In this document: positions 1 through 8,342 of the stretch, one piece after another
Layout: the number at the start of each line of letters is the position of its first letter
Numbering within the stretch: the stretch's first letter is position 1
Source of the DNA: an uncultured Erysipelotrichaceae bacterium
GTDB lineage: Bacteria > Bacillota_I > Bacilli_A > Erysipelotrichales > Erysipelotrichaceae
Direction: 5' to 3'
Length of the DNA stretch: 64,000 bases
Assembly: GCA_902786245.1 (NCBI GenBank)
Contig: CADABS010000001.1
Span: 87,619 to 151,618 of the forward strand
Notes under the pieces: generated by a model
Told to the model about the DNA's origin: nothing
What the model saw: the letters and a program-made list of their open reading frames with translations, nothing else
The model's database searches: none
Program-made: the position numbers and the translations under genes

Positions 1-1854
1 ACCGGCCATACCGTATTTGCCGGCTGCCGCCAGAGCATCATGGATCAGTCTTGCCTTGGTGCCGGTAAAGCCTTCTTTTGTCTCGAGCAGACAGCCGATC
101 GTATCATCGATCTTCACCGGACCGTGCTTCAGTCCGCTCCAGCCTTCGCTTGTAAAAGAGGCCACAAAATCATCATTCTTGTACAGACGCACCTCATCAG
201 CATTTGTGAATGCATAGATTTCACCGAGATTGCCGGCCGGATAATCGCCGATATCCATCGGGGATGAGATCTCCAGCACCGCCATATCATCCTGCTGCGA
301 AGCATAGACCGCAGCCGCCAGTTTCGGATTGCGGAAGCTGTCCATGACGCCGTGATAGCAGATCCTGTCGCCCGACCCGAAATCCTTGTGTGTCGCATAA
401 TCAAACATGCACCACTGGAAACAGCCGATATGTTCACCATCCGCAACGGCATCGTTCAGGACTCTGGCATGGCGCAGGGCATGGCTCTGCCTTCTCTGCC
501 AGGTGTCGAAGCTTTTGGTCGGGAACATATGTCCGTTGGCTTCCGAAACAAGCATCGGCTTTGACATATCCGGCGTGACATCTTTCTTCGCCTTGGTGCC
601 GCTGTTGTTTCCGGTATGCGAGAAATCGTTATAGGCATAGACATCTTCGAGCAGACTGCTCTTTTCCAGATACCGTACCCCGCTGGTCGGCCGGGTCGGA
701 TCCAGCCGGTGCGCCGTCTCATTGGTCATTCGGTACAGTTCATCATCGTCCATGGACTCATTGATACGCACACCCCAGAGGATGATCGAAGGATGCTGGC
801 GGTATTCCAGGACCATGTCCTTCGTATTCTCCAGTGCCTGTTTCTTCCAGTCTCTGTCACCGAGGTGCTGCCAGCCCGGGATTTCCGTGAACACAAGCAG
901 ACCGAGCCGGTCGCAGGCATCGATGAATGCATGGCTCTGGGGATAGTGCGATGTCCGCACCGCATTGACACCCAGTTCTTCCTTGAGGATCCTGGCATCT
1001 TCCACCTGCAGGGAATCCGATACCGCATAGCCGGCATACGGATAGCACTGGTGGCGGTTGAGACCGCGCAGGAACACTTCTTCCCCATTCAGCAGCAGCT
1101 TGTCTTCCTGCAGTTCAATCGTCCGGAATCCGAAGGTGCACGCATATGTTTCTTCCCCGACTGAAATCGTACAGTTATAAAGCACCGGATGGTCCGGCGA
1201 CCAGGGTCTTGCATTGGGAACAGCAACCGATGTCTTTCCGTTCACCGCCGGCACAGTCGTTTCCTGCATGAGATTGCCTTCACCGTCACAGATCCGGATC
1301 AATGCAGGCTGACCGGACGGATCGCCGTCCATATAGAGATCGATCACAGCGGTTGTCAGATCCGGTGTTGTGATATAGACATTGCGGATCATGGCCTTTT
1401 CATGTTCTTCGATCCAGACATGGCGGTAGATGCCGCCGTAGGTCAGATAGTCAATGACAAATCCGAACGGCGGCACGGCAGGATTCTCGGTGGAATCCAG
1501 TTTCACCGTCACGGTATTGTCTTCATCAAAACGGACCAGATCCGTGATTTCAAACCGGAATCCGGTATAACCGCAACGGTGCGTATATGTTTCTTTGCCG
1601 TTGATATATACCGTCGCAATATGCGCTGCCCCGTCAAACCGCAGGAAATACCGCTTCGCAGGATCGCTTACCCGGAAGGTCCGGCGGTAGCCGCTGACCA
1701 TCTGGTAGTCCTGCGGGTCGCTGTAATGCAGAGGCATCTCCTTCACCGTATGAGGCAGTCTTACATTTTCACCCTGTACCGTCCCATCCAGAAATCCCTG
1801 AGAAAATACAGGTGTGAATTCCCATCCATCGTCAATTCTGATCATCCTTGTCAT
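1..1854 (-). CDS. Glycoside hydrolase family 2 beta-galactosidase/beta-glucuronidase-like, C-terminus cut by window edge
   Basis: 618 codons are visible and the gene runs off the left edge, so the C-terminus is missing. The N-terminal third looks like the GH2 sugar-binding jelly roll (FDGAAHIATVYINGKE, YGGIYRHVWIEE), followed by an Ig-like segment and the TIM barrel with LLLNGEEVFLRGLNRHQ, NAVRTSHYPQS and HPSIILWGVRINES, where the NE glutamate is the expected acid/base. MLVSEANGH supplies the expected nucleophile. The family hydrolyses terminal beta-galactosides or beta-glucuronides; no signal peptide is seen, so it should be cytoplasmic. The ATG at 1854 has GGA about 8 bases upstream and lies inside the 3' end of the TetR gene (23 bp overlap), so the two are translationally linked. 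Exact substrate cannot be read from the sequence. Confidence 0.93.
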   Translation of the reverse strand, partial: MTRMIRIDDGWEFTPVFSQGFLDGTVQGENVRLPHTVKEMPLHYSDPQDYQMVSGYRRTFRVSDPAKRYFLRFDGAAHIATVYINGKETYTHRCGYTGFRFEITDLVRFDEDNTVTVKLDSTENPAVPPFGFVIDYLTYGGIYRHVWIEEHEKAMIRNVYITTPDLTTAVIDLYMDGDPSGQPALIRICDGEGNLMQETTVPAVNGKTSVAVPNARPWSPDHPVLYNCTISVGEETYACTFGFRTIELQEDKLLLNGEEVFLRGLNRHQCYPYAGYAVSDSLQVEDARILKEELGVNAVRTSHYPQSHAFIDACDRLGLLVFTEIPGWQHLGDRDWKKQALENTKDMVLEYRQHPSIILWGVRINESMDDDELYRMTNETAHRLDPTRPTSGVRYLEKSSLLEDVYAYNDFSHTGNNSGTKAKKDVTPDMSKPMLVSEANGHMFPTKSFDTWQRRQSHALRHARVLNDAVADGEHIGCFQWCMFDYATHKDFGSGDRICYHGVMDSFRNPKLAAAVYASQQDDMAVLEISSPMDIGDYPAGNLGEIYAFTNADEVRLYKNDDFVASFTSEGWSGLKHGPVKIDDTIGCLLETKEGFTGTKARLIHDALAAAGKYGMAG

Positions 1855-2407
1855 ACGCAATTCCTTTCATGAGTATTACCATCATTTCACGCAGTCCTTC
1901 ACTGTAGGAAACAGATTCCTTTTCCAGCACATCGCTTTCCATGAAAGAAGTGATCGCCGATGCGATCATCGTCCGCAGTACCGGATACGATACTTTCCGG
2001 AACACCCCTTCCCGGCGTCCTTCTTCCAGCAGGGCAATGACCGGATCCCAGTCGCTCTGCAGATGTTTCTGCAGGGCGGATGCGGCTTTGGGATACTGCT
2101 GGGGCAGATCTGTCAGGCTGCGCAGATCCATGCCGGCATAGGTATCCGGCATCGCAATCAGAACCCGTTCTGCCTTTTCTTTCAGACTCAGCGTTTCATC
2201 CGCCAGGATCCTGCTCTTCGCTGCCTGGATCTTTTCAAAGGCATGATCGATCACTGCCGCGCACAGATCATCCTTGGACGGATAAAAACGGTAGATCGTC
2301 TTCTTGGCAATATGAAGACGTGCAGCGATATCCTGCAATGTAAACTTCAGCCCGTATTCCCGGTACAGCTGCTCTGCTTCTTCAATGATCTTTTCTCTCA
2401 GTTCCAT
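1832..2407 (-). CDS. TetR/AcrR family regulator, probable local repressor of the beta-galactosidase
   Basis: 191 residues. The N-terminus holds a TetR helix-turn-helix (FTLQDIAARLHIAKKTIYRFYPSKDDL, about residues 20-46), followed by an alpha-helical ligand domain. The frame continues upstream to 2467, but the ATG at 2407 is preferred because the promoter -10 sits at 2439-2444, placing transcription start near 2432, downstream of the other ATGs. It overlaps the GH2 gene by 23 bp and is co-transcribed with it. A perfect inverted repeat between promoter and start codon is a plausible autoregulatory operator, so it likely represses its own operon until a sugar or glycoside binds. The ligand is unknown. 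Confidence 0.88.
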   Translation of the reverse strand: MELREKIIEEAEQLYREYGLKFTLQDIAARLHIAKKTIYRFYPSKDDLCAAVIDHAFEKIQAAKSRILADETLSLKEKAERVLIAMPDTYAGMDLRSLTDLPQQYPKAASALQKHLQSDWDPVIALLEEGRREGVFRKVSYPVLRTMIASAITSFMESDVLEKESVSYSEGLREMMVILMKGIAYDKDDQN

Positions 2408-2410
2408 AAT

Positions 2411-2424
2411 GGAAACCCGTTTCC
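2411..2424. promoter_or_regulatory. Inverted-repeat operator candidate for the adjacent TetR
   Basis: GGAAAC-CC-GTTTCC, 6-bp perfect arms with a 2-bp spacer, sits between the predicted transcription start and the TetR ATG. A further GTTTCC half site lies at 2433-2438. Assignment to this TetR is from position only. Confidence 0.5.
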
Positions 2425-2438
2425 CTTTTACAGTTTCC

Positions 2439-2467
2439 ATACTAGCATAATGAAAGCGCTTACGCAA
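2439..2467 (-). promoter_or_regulatory. Sigma-A-type promoter of the tetR-GH2 operon
   Basis: On the minus strand TTGCGT (2467-2462) and TAGTAT (2444-2439) are separated by 17 bases. This predicts transcription start near 2432, about 25 bases before the TetR start. The hexamers match consensus at 4-5 of 6 positions. Confidence 0.6.
2450..2464. promoter_or_regulatory. Candidate catabolite-responsive element (cre) for CcpA
   Basis: ATGAAAGCGCTTACG matches the WTGNAANCGNWNNCW consensus at all but the last position and lies between the -35 and -10 hexamers. A bound CcpA there would block RNA polymerase, giving glucose repression of the beta-galactosidase operon. Confidence 0.6.
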
Positions 2468-2485
2468 CTGCGCAGCGCTTCCTGT

Positions 2486-3304
2486 TCAGATCCTGGATAA
2501 GATGAATTTCTCGATGACTTCCGCAACAGCACCGTGATCGCAGTCCCGCTCGGTAATGAAATCGCATTCCGGCTTCATGGATTCGATCGTATTGGCAACC
2601 CCGACACCGAGCCCGGCCGCCTTGATCATGGAGAGATCATTGTAATTATCGCCGATCGCGATCGTATCCTTCGGGTCGATGCCGAGGATCTCCGCCAGCC
2701 GCAGCAGACCTGCCCCTTTATTGACGCCCAGCTTATTGAATTCCAGATAGCGGTTCGATGAATAGCTGACGTCCATGTCATCCGTGATATCGGTCAGCTG
2801 CGATGCAATCGAGCGCAGATATTCATGATCGGTGTTCTCATAGAGACACTTGACGATATCCTGTCCCCGCAGGAACTCCAGGTCCTTTTCATGGATCTCC
2901 GTGAATTCCTGGCGGTTGTCGAGGTATGCCACTTCATCGGGATTGATGTTGTAGACATACACCGTATCCTTCGTATAGACATGCTGGCATACATTGTACT
3001 GCATGCCCCGTTTATACAGTTCATTGGCCTGATCGAAGGTAATGCCTTCAAAATGGATCAGCCGGTCGCCTTTGTTTTCGGTAATGGCGCCGCCGTTGAA
3101 AGAAATGACATACTGCCCCTCTTCTTCATACTGGCCCAGTTCCTTCAGTGTCCCGTAGGCAGTGAAAAACGGTCTTCCCGTGGCGCAGACAAAGTAAACG
3201 CCGAGATCCTTGAGCTTCTTGATCGCCTCAATGTTCTCACGGCATACCGTTCTGTCTTTCATGATCAGTGTTTCATCCAGATCGCTCGCTATCAGTCTGT
3301 ACAT
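2486..3304 (-). CDS. Cof-type HAD-superfamily phosphatase (HAD-IIB)
   Basis: 272 residues, normal for the Cof/YidA family. Motif I is DLDETL at residues 8-13 with both aspartates, the mobile cap domain occupies the middle, and the C-terminal motif is GDNYNDLSMIKAAG for magnesium binding. These enzymes dephosphorylate small cytosolic substrates such as sugar phosphates, flavin or pyridoxal phosphates; the substrate here is not predictable. The ATG is preceded by AAAGGAG at an 8-base spacing. It lies downstream of, and in the same direction as, a second HAD gene, but a strong terminator separates them, so it is probably transcribed on its own. Confidence 0.93.
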   Translation of the reverse strand: MYRLIASDLDETLIMKDRTVCRENIEAIKKLKDLGVYFVCATGRPFFTAYGTLKELGQYEEEGQYVISFNGGAITENKGDRLIHFEGITFDQANELYKRGMQYNVCQHVYTKDTVYVYNINPDEVAYLDNRQEFTEIHEKDLEFLRGQDIVKCLYENTDHEYLRSIASQLTDITDDMDVSYSSNRYLEFNKLGVNKGAGLLRLAEILGIDPKDTIAIGDNYNDLSMIKAAGLGVGVANTIESMKPECDFITERDCDHGAVAEVIEKFILSRI

Positions 3305-3356
3305 GTGCAGATCTCCTTTTTCTTCATTCTACCGTAATGCAGGACATGGTTCTAGA

Positions 3357-3387
3357 TAAAAAAGGAACAGCCGCACTTGCAGCTATT
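3357..3387 (-). terminator. Intrinsic terminator after the gmk-HAD operon
   Basis: On the minus strand AATAGCTGC-AAGT-GCGGCTGTT forms a 9-bp stem with two G-U pairs, followed by CC and six T. The stem overlaps the stop codon of the gene ending at 3383. Confidence 0.75.
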
Positions 3388-4159
3388 CTGTGATCCATCC
3401 GTAATGGAGGCAGGCATTGCGGATTCCGTCATCCTCTGCCGCATCCGTTACATAATCCGCCATTTCCAGCAAAGCCGGATAGCCGTTGCCCATGGCAATC
3501 GAAGTCCATTCCTTCCGGAACATGACCATATCGTTTTCTCCGTCACCGAATACCACGACATCCTTAATATCCGCACCGAGCCATTCCATCATGTCGCGGA
3601 TGCCTTGATCCTTGGAATCATGCTGGTACCAGAAATAATCCGCTCCCATCCGGATATGTCCGAGCAGATTCAGATTCTGCAGACGGTGCTCTTCGCTTTC
3701 CGGAATCGAGATATAGATCTTGTAGATATCGGTCAGATCATCAAATTCCATATCCGGCCGGTAGATATAATTCGTCTTTTCCCGCCGCTCCCCGAACTGT
3801 TCCAGGAACCGGTGATCGCGCATGACGACATCGATCGAGTCATTGATGGCAACCAGGATGCCATAGCCCAGCTCATCCGCTTCGTGGATGATGGTCAGGG
3901 CTTTCTCCCTGTCCAGCGGCGCGTTTCTGACAAGCTTTCCGTCCAGCACCAGGGCTGCACCGCCGTTGGCGACAAAATTGCGGATGCCTGCTTCCTCTGC
4001 CGCCGCAACCGTCTTGTAATAGGCCCGGCCCGTCGCAATCGCGGTAAAATGCCCGGCCGCCTCCAGCTTCCGCAGCGTTTCCAGAGCACTGGGAACCATT
4101 CTGCCGGTATGGATATCCGTCAGGGTCCCGTCGATATCAAAGAAGAAATACTTTTTCAT
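3383..4159 (-). CDS. Cof-type HAD-superfamily phosphatase (HAD-IIB)
   Basis: 258 residues. Motif I DIDGTLTD lies at residues 8-15, IATGRA is motif II, and VVFGDGENDMVMF is the C-terminal aspartate motif; a HAD-IIB cap is between. It is expected to be a cytosolic small-molecule phosphatase of unknown substrate. It overlaps gmk by 4 bp (ATGA), so it is translated from the gmk messenger. The two HAD genes in this region are paralogues of the same broad family but clearly diverged. Confidence 0.93.
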   Translation of the reverse strand: MKKYFFFDIDGTLTDIHTGRMVPSALETLRKLEAAGHFTAIATGRAYYKTVAAAEEAGIRNFVANGGAALVLDGKLVRNAPLDREKALTIIHEADELGYGILVAINDSIDVVMRDHRFLEQFGERREKTNYIYRPDMEFDDLTDIYKIYISIPESEEHRLQNLNLLGHIRMGADYFWYQHDSKDQGIRDMMEWLGADIKDVVVFGDGENDMVMFRKEWTSIAMGNGYPALLEMADYVTDAAEDDGIRNACLHYGWITE

Positions 4160-4737
4160 TTTCCTTCATTGATGCGCTGTTCATAGCGCTGAATAATAAC
4201 TGCGATAATATCCGCTGCCAGCTGGATATCATCATTGCATACCGCATATTTATACTGCGATACCATTTCCATCTCCTGGGCTGCCTTGGCCAGACGTTCC
4301 TGGATGACTTCCTCCGGCTCCGTCTTGCGGCCCCGGATCCTTCTTTCCAGTTCTTCCATGCTGGGCGGAATAATGAAGATGCTCAGCACATCCGGCACCT
4401 TCTGCTGCACCTGCCGGCATCCCTGTGTTTCGATTTCCAATACACAGTTTTTGCCCATACTCCGGATCCGCTCCACTTCTTTCAGCGGCGTACCGTAATA
4501 ATTGCCAACGAATTCCGCATGCTCCAGCATCTCGCCGTTTTCCACTGCACGCATGAATTCTTCTTTCGTTACGTAATAATAATTCACGCCTTCCTGCTCA
4601 CCCGGCCGCATTTCTCTTGTCGTCATCGAAACGGATGTGACAAGATTCAGTTCTTCTTTTTTCATCAGCTCGCCGAGGATCGTCCCCTTGCCTACGCCGG
4701 AAGGTCCGCTCAGTACGATCAGAAGTCCTCTGTTCAT
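4156..4737 (-). CDS. gmk: Guanylate kinase
   Basis: 193 residues. The P-loop GPSGVGKGT lies at residues 10-18, followed by the GMP-binding region (SMTTREMRPGE, GVNYYYVTKEEF, EFVGNYYGTP) and the lid segment RRIRGRKTEPEEVIQERL. It phosphorylates GMP/dGMP to GDP/dGDP in purine nucleotide supply. The start at 4737 has a GGGGGTG ribosome site; an upstream in-frame TTG has none. Promoter TTGACG-17-TATGAT lies 27-55 bases upstream, and the divergent rqcH gene starts 90 bases away. Confidence 0.96.
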   Translation of the reverse strand: MNRGLLIVLSGPSGVGKGTILGELMKKEELNLVTSVSMTTREMRPGEQEGVNYYYVTKEEFMRAVENGEMLEHAEFVGNYYGTPLKEVERIRSMGKNCVLEIETQGCRQVQQKVPDVLSIFIIPPSMEELERRIRGRKTEPEEVIQERLAKAAQEMEMVSQYKYAVCNDDIQLAADIIAVIIQRYEQRINEGK

Positions 4738-4763
4738 ATTTTCACCCCCTCTGATTAACAATC

Positions 4764-4792
4764 ATCATACGAATTAAAAACGACTGCGTCAA
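4764..4792 (-). promoter_or_regulatory. Promoter of gmk
   Basis: Minus-strand TTGACG (4792-4787), a 17-base spacer, then TATGAT (4769-4764). Near-consensus sigma-A promoter. Its -35 region abuts the divergent rqcH promoter. Confidence 0.75.
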
Positions 4793-4795
4793 TCG

Positions 4796-4804
4796 TGGTA
4801 TACT
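4796..4804 (+). promoter_or_regulatory. Extended -10 promoter of rqcH
   Basis: TGGTATACT is an extended -10 element with no good -35 hexamer at 17 bases. Predicted transcription start is near 4811, followed by a GCGGGG ribosome site and the ATG at 4828. Confidence 0.55.
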
Positions 4805-4827
4805 TGAAATCTGAAAGCGGGGAAACT

Positions 4828-6465
4828 ATGGCACTGGACGGAATCTTATTATCACGCATCGTACCGCAGATCGCATCCGCGATGCCTCTGCGGATACAGA
4901 AAATCTGGGATATATCACCGACGGAGATCCTTTTTCAGACACACGGATCGGCCGGCCGTCAGCTGCTGCTGATCAGCTGCCATTCCGTATACAACCGGAT
5001 CCTGTTTACAAAGCGCTCCTATCCGACACCCGATGAACCGGGCAATTTCGTCATGGTCCTGCGCAAGTACCTGGACGGCGGCATCATGGAAAGCATTGAA
5101 CAGGCAGGTCTGGACCGCTGGTGTCTGATCCGCATCAGCCGCCGCAACAACCTCGGCGACATGGAACATCTGAAACTCTATGTCGAACTGATGGGCAAAT
5201 ACGCCAATGTCATCCTGGTCAATGCAGAAGACCGCATCATCGATGCCCTCAAGCGGATCCCGCCGTTTGAAAACAGCCGCCGCACCATCCATCCCGGGGC
5301 TGTATTCCCGATGATGCCCGCCCAGGATAAAAAAGACCCTTTTGAAACACCGCTGATCGATCCGCAGAAAAGTCTGACGGCACAGTTCTCCGGCTTCTCG
5401 CCGTTTCTTTCAAAGGAAACAGAATACCGGATGGCCAATGGCGAAAAATTCGAAGACATCCTGGCGGAGATCCGCACCTCCCGTCAGCTCTTTATTGCCA
5501 ATGACCAGGGCGAAGCCGCCTTCCACTGCATCGAACTCAAGCACTGCGGTCCGTGCCGCAGCTATGAACTGTTCGAAGGCTTCGATATCCTGTATTACCA
5601 TAAAGAAGAAAAAGACCGGATCCGGCAGATCTCCGGCGATACCTTCCGGTTTGTGCAGCGCCAGCTGAAACATCAGAAGACCAAGCTGCCCCGGCTCTTA
5701 AGCGAACTGGACGAAGCGAATGACTGCGCCCGCTGGAAGACATACGGGGAACTGCTGTATGCCTATAACATCACCGATACCAAAGGACAGACTTCCATCT
5801 CCCTGGAAGACTTCGAAACCGGCAAGCCGGTCACCATACCCCTCGATCCGAAACTGGACGGGAAAGGAAACGCCCGCCGCTGCTATCAGAAATATACGAA
5901 GCTGAAAAAAGGCCAGGTGTATCTGGCTGAGCAGATCGATCTGTGCGAAAAAGAGATCACCTATTTCCAGGGACTTCTGGAACAGCTCGACCAGGCTGAT
6001 TTCGATACGGCATCGGAAATGAAAGAAGAACTGATCCGGCTGGGCTATCTCAAAGAAGACCGCCGCCGCAGAAAGCGCAAAAAAGATACCGGACCGAAGA
6101 TCGTGCATACCAAGGCACCCGACGGAACACCGGTCTCCTTCGGCCGCAACAACCTGCAGAATGATGCGCTGACATGGCATCTTGCCCGCAAGAACGAGAT
6201 CTGGCTCCATGCCAAGGATTATCACGGTGCCCATGTCGTGATCCACGATGAGCATCCCTCCGAAGAAACGATGCGCTTTGCGGCGAATATCGCTGCCTTC
6301 TTCTCGGCTGGCAGACAGTCTTCCAGCGTTCCTGTCATCTGGTGTCCGCAGCGGAACCTGAAAAAAATACCCGGCGCAAAACCGGGTATGGTACAGCTTG
6401 GTTCCTATAAAATGATCTACATCGATCCCGAGCGGGAAATCATTGAATCACTCGGACTGATCTGA
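4828..6465 (+). CDS. rqcH: RqcH/NFACT family ribosome quality-control protein (fibronectin-binding protein A homologue)
   Basis: 545 residues with NFACT-N at the N-terminus, a coiled middle and the NFACT-R (DUF814) domain near the C-terminus (NDALTWHLARKNEIWLHAKDYHGAHVVIH). A DR pair at residues 96-97 falls where the family needs Asp-Arg for alanyl-tRNA recruitment, and LYVELMGKYANVILVN is the conserved family segment. In Bacillus subtilis the homologue binds stalled 50S subunits and adds C-terminal alanine tails to trapped chains. The ATG at 4828 follows GGGG; an upstream GTG-type extension would begin before the promoter. The 3' end overlaps the convergent rluB by 18 bp. Confidence 0.93.
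   Translation: MALDGILLSRIVPQIASAMPLRIQKIWDISPTEILFQTHGSAGRQLLLISCHSVYNRILFTKRSYPTPDEPGNFVMVLRKYLDGGIMESIEQAGLDRWCLIRISRRNNLGDMEHLKLYVELMGKYANVILVNAEDRIIDALKRIPPFENSRRTIHPGAVFPMMPAQDKKDPFETPLIDPQKSLTAQFSGFSPFLSKETEYRMANGEKFEDILAEIRTSRQLFIANDQGEAAFHCIELKHCGPCRSYELFEGFDILYYHKEEKDRIRQISGDTFRFVQRQLKHQKTKLPRLLSELDEANDCARWKTYGELLYAYNITDTKGQTSISLEDFETGKPVTIPLDPKLDGKGNARRCYQKYTKLKKGQVYLAEQIDLCEKEITYFQGLLEQLDQADFDTASEMKEELIRLGYLKEDRRRRKRKKDTGPKIVHTKAPDGTPVSFGRNNLQNDALTWHLARKNEIWLHAKDYHGAHVVIHDEHPSEETMRFAANIAAFFSAGRQSSSVPVIWCPQRNLKKIPGAKPGMVQLGSYKMIYIDPEREIIESLGLI
6361..6389 (-). terminator. rluB terminator embedded in the rqcH coding sequence
   Basis: On the minus strand ATACCCGG-TTTTGCG-CCGGGTAT is a perfect 8-bp stem followed by at least six T. 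It lies 59 bases beyond the rluB stop codon and within rqcH codons of the opposite strand. Confidence 0.75.
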
Positions 6466-7179
6466 GCTGACCATCGCGGTCAGCTTTTTGATTTCGTAGC
6501 TGCGCAGTTTCCGGTATTCGCCCTGACGCAGATTTCCGATTTCCAGATTGCCGTAGCGGATCCTTGCCAGCCTTCTGACCGGACAGTGAAAATACTCCAT
6601 CATCTTGCGGATCTCGCGGTTTCTTCCTTCAAAGATCGTGATCTGCAGTACGCTGCGGTTCTTGTTCTTCGAGCGGCTCAGGACCGCAACATCCGCCGGC
6701 AGGGTCCGCTTTTCCTCAATGACGATGCCGTTGGACAGGATCCGTGCCATATCATCCGTAAACACGCCGTCCACAGCTACCTCATAGGTCTTTGGCAGAT
6801 GCGAGCGCGGATGCATCATGAGATTGGCAAATTCACCGTCGTTGGTCAGGATGAGCAGACCGGTCGTATCATAATCCAGACGTCCGACCGGAAAGATCCG
6901 CTCCTTCACACCTTCAAAGCAGTCCAGCACCGTCGGCCTGCCCTTATCATCCGATACCGAGCAGATCGTCTGCTTCGGCTTGTTGAGAAGATAGTATACC
7001 TTTTCTTCACGGCCGATTTCCTGACCGTTGACTGTCACAACATCATTGACGGATACCTGGGTTCCCATCTCCGTCACGACTTTTCTGTTGACTCTGACTC
7101 TGCCCTGGGCAATCAGCTCCTCCGCTTTTCTTCTTGAAGCGATGCCGGCCCTGGCAATGACTTTCTGCAGCCGTTCCAT
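6448..7179 (-). CDS. rluB: 23S rRNA pseudouridine synthase, RluB/RsuA family
   Basis: 243 residues. An N-terminal S4 RNA-binding domain (MERLQKVIARAGIASRRKAEELI, residues 1-60) is followed by the RsuA/RluB catalytic domain with GRLDYDTTGLLILTNDG carrying the catalytic Asp, and RNREIRKMM near the C-terminus. The family converts specific uridines of 23S (or 16S) rRNA to pseudouridine. It is the last gene of a four-gene minus operon and is 9 bp from the ParB-like gene. RluB rather than RsuA or RluE is inferred from similarity to the Bacillota RluB proteins. Confidence 0.9.
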   Translation of the reverse strand: MERLQKVIARAGIASRRKAEELIAQGRVRVNRKVVTEMGTQVSVNDVVTVNGQEIGREEKVYYLLNKPKQTICSVSDDKGRPTVLDCFEGVKERIFPVGRLDYDTTGLLILTNDGEFANLMMHPRSHLPKTYEVAVDGVFTDDMARILSNGIVIEEKRTLPADVAVLSRSKNKNRSVLQITIFEGRNREIRKMMEYFHCPVRRLARIRYGNLEIGNLRQGEYRKLRSYEIKKLTAMVSSDQSE

Positions 7180-7188
7180 ATCTGCCTC

Positions 7189-7464
7189 CTAATGTTTATT
7201 CTGCGTATTGCCCCAATAAGCCGAACCGGCCTTGGAATAATCATTCAGGATCATCACCGGAATCTTCCGGAAAGAAGAATCTGTTTCACACAGGATCGCA
7301 CAGGCACTGAGCCGGCGGTTTCCGTCGACGCACACATAGCCGCCTTCCACGGCATTGACCTGCACCGGTATCGCGATATGCCGTTTGGCGATGCTCTCCA
7401 GCAGGATCCCCGGATCCTTTTTCTCATATTCGATTTCTTCCAGCATGACTGTTTTATTGATCAT
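7189..7464 (-). CDS. Small ParB/sulfiredoxin-fold protein
   Basis: 91 residues. It begins with ESIAKRHIAIPVQVNAVEGGYVCVDGNRRLSACAIL split over residues 23-58, where DGNRRLSA corresponds to the G-E/N-R-R motif of ParB-like nuclease/CTPase folds; no DNA-binding part follows. The start overlaps the upstream gene by 4 bp (ATGA). A chromosome-partition role is unlikely given the size and neighbours. Function within the nudix / C39-like / rluB operon is unknown. Confidence 0.8.
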   Translation of the reverse strand: MINKTVMLEEIEYEKKDPGILLESIAKRHIAIPVQVNAVEGGYVCVDGNRRLSACAILCETDSSFRKIPVMILNDYSKAGSAYWGNTQNKH

Positions 7465-8342
7465 AGTTCCTCTTTTACATAAATCACGGTCGCAAACGGA
7501 AACAGTACCCGGTTCTTCAGATACGCCGCAGCTTCCTCGGTATGTTCACAGCGTCCGTATACACCGTTATAGAATACCGCTTTCCCGTTATGAATGCCGC
7601 GGTATGTTACATAATGGCCGCCCCTGGCATGGGTATAGAGCAGGATCCCGCATGTCTCGGGTATGAGCCTTGCACAGACCGCATTGGACGGCCGGCTCAG
7701 ATGCACAGGCAGTCCTTTGCGGCGCAGCCACAGGACGAGCCTGGGCAGGTCCTGGCCCATGACATCGCCCAGGAATGCATGTTTCTGCAGTTCCTCTGCA
7801 CAGTTCTGCATCGGGATCTCATGGCCCATCATCCGCAGCAGGTTGTAGGCTGCGATCCATCCGCACCCTTTCGCTCTTGTATCGAACCAACCGAACGGCA
7901 GTGCTTCCATCTTGCCCTGATCGACAATATATCCTTCCGGATCGAATACAGCATCCGGCACCATATACCGCCACTTCTCAATGATTTTCTGCATGATCCT
8001 GCCTTTGGCATAGAAACCGCAGCCGTTCATCACCGCCGGTGCGATATCCGTATCCATCAGGACCTTTGCCGGATGTTTCATCTTGATGCTGCGCTCGCTG
8101 ATCCAATAGACCAGCCGTCTCTTTTCACGCACACTCAGCGAAGGATCATGCATCAGTCTGATCATGACGCTGTCTCCTTCTTCGGTGACGGTCGCCGCTG
8201 CGATCTGCTTTCCTTCCGCAATGATGATGCCGGAAGCTGCCGAACCATGCGGAGAAAGCAGAAAATCCTCCGGCATCTCGGCACCGAAGGAATCAAATAT
8301 GAGCGGCCAGCGCACATCGGGAACGGTTCTGAACCGGATCAC
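7461..8342 (-). CDS. Two-domain protein: GNAT-like N-terminus and peptidase C39-like C-terminus
   Basis: 293 residues. Residues 1-115 resemble a degenerate acetyltransferase fold (IIIAEGKQIAAATV, SVREKRRLVYWISE, VMNGCGFYAKGRIMQKI). From about residue 150 TRAKGCGWIAAYNLLRMMGHEI places a cysteine at a helix start as in papain-like C39 peptidases, and GGHYVTYRGIHNGKAVFYNGV gives the matching histidine; the usual Asp after the histidine is replaced by Asn. No transmembrane segment is seen, so it is not a bacteriocin exporter. It overlaps both neighbours by 4 bp. Catalysis by either domain is untested, and the N-terminal assignment is weak. Confidence 0.72.
   Translation of the reverse strand: MIRFRTVPDVRWPLIFDSFGAEMPEDFLLSPHGSAASGIIIAEGKQIAAATVTEEGDSVMIRLMHDPSLSVREKRRLVYWISERSIKMKHPAKVLMDTDIAPAVMNGCGFYAKGRIMQKIIEKWRYMVPDAVFDPEGYIVDQGKMEALPFGWFDTRAKGCGWIAAYNLLRMMGHEIPMQNCAEELQKHAFLGDVMGQDLPRLVLWLRRKGLPVHLSRPSNAVCARLIPETCGILLYTHARGGHYVTYRGIHNGKAVFYNGVYGRCEHTEEAAAYLKNRVLFPFATVIYVKEEL

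Noticed and set aside
2467..2467. Upstream starts for the first TetR (2467 or 2440)
   Set aside because: They lie upstream of, or at, the predicted transcription start and have no ribosome site.
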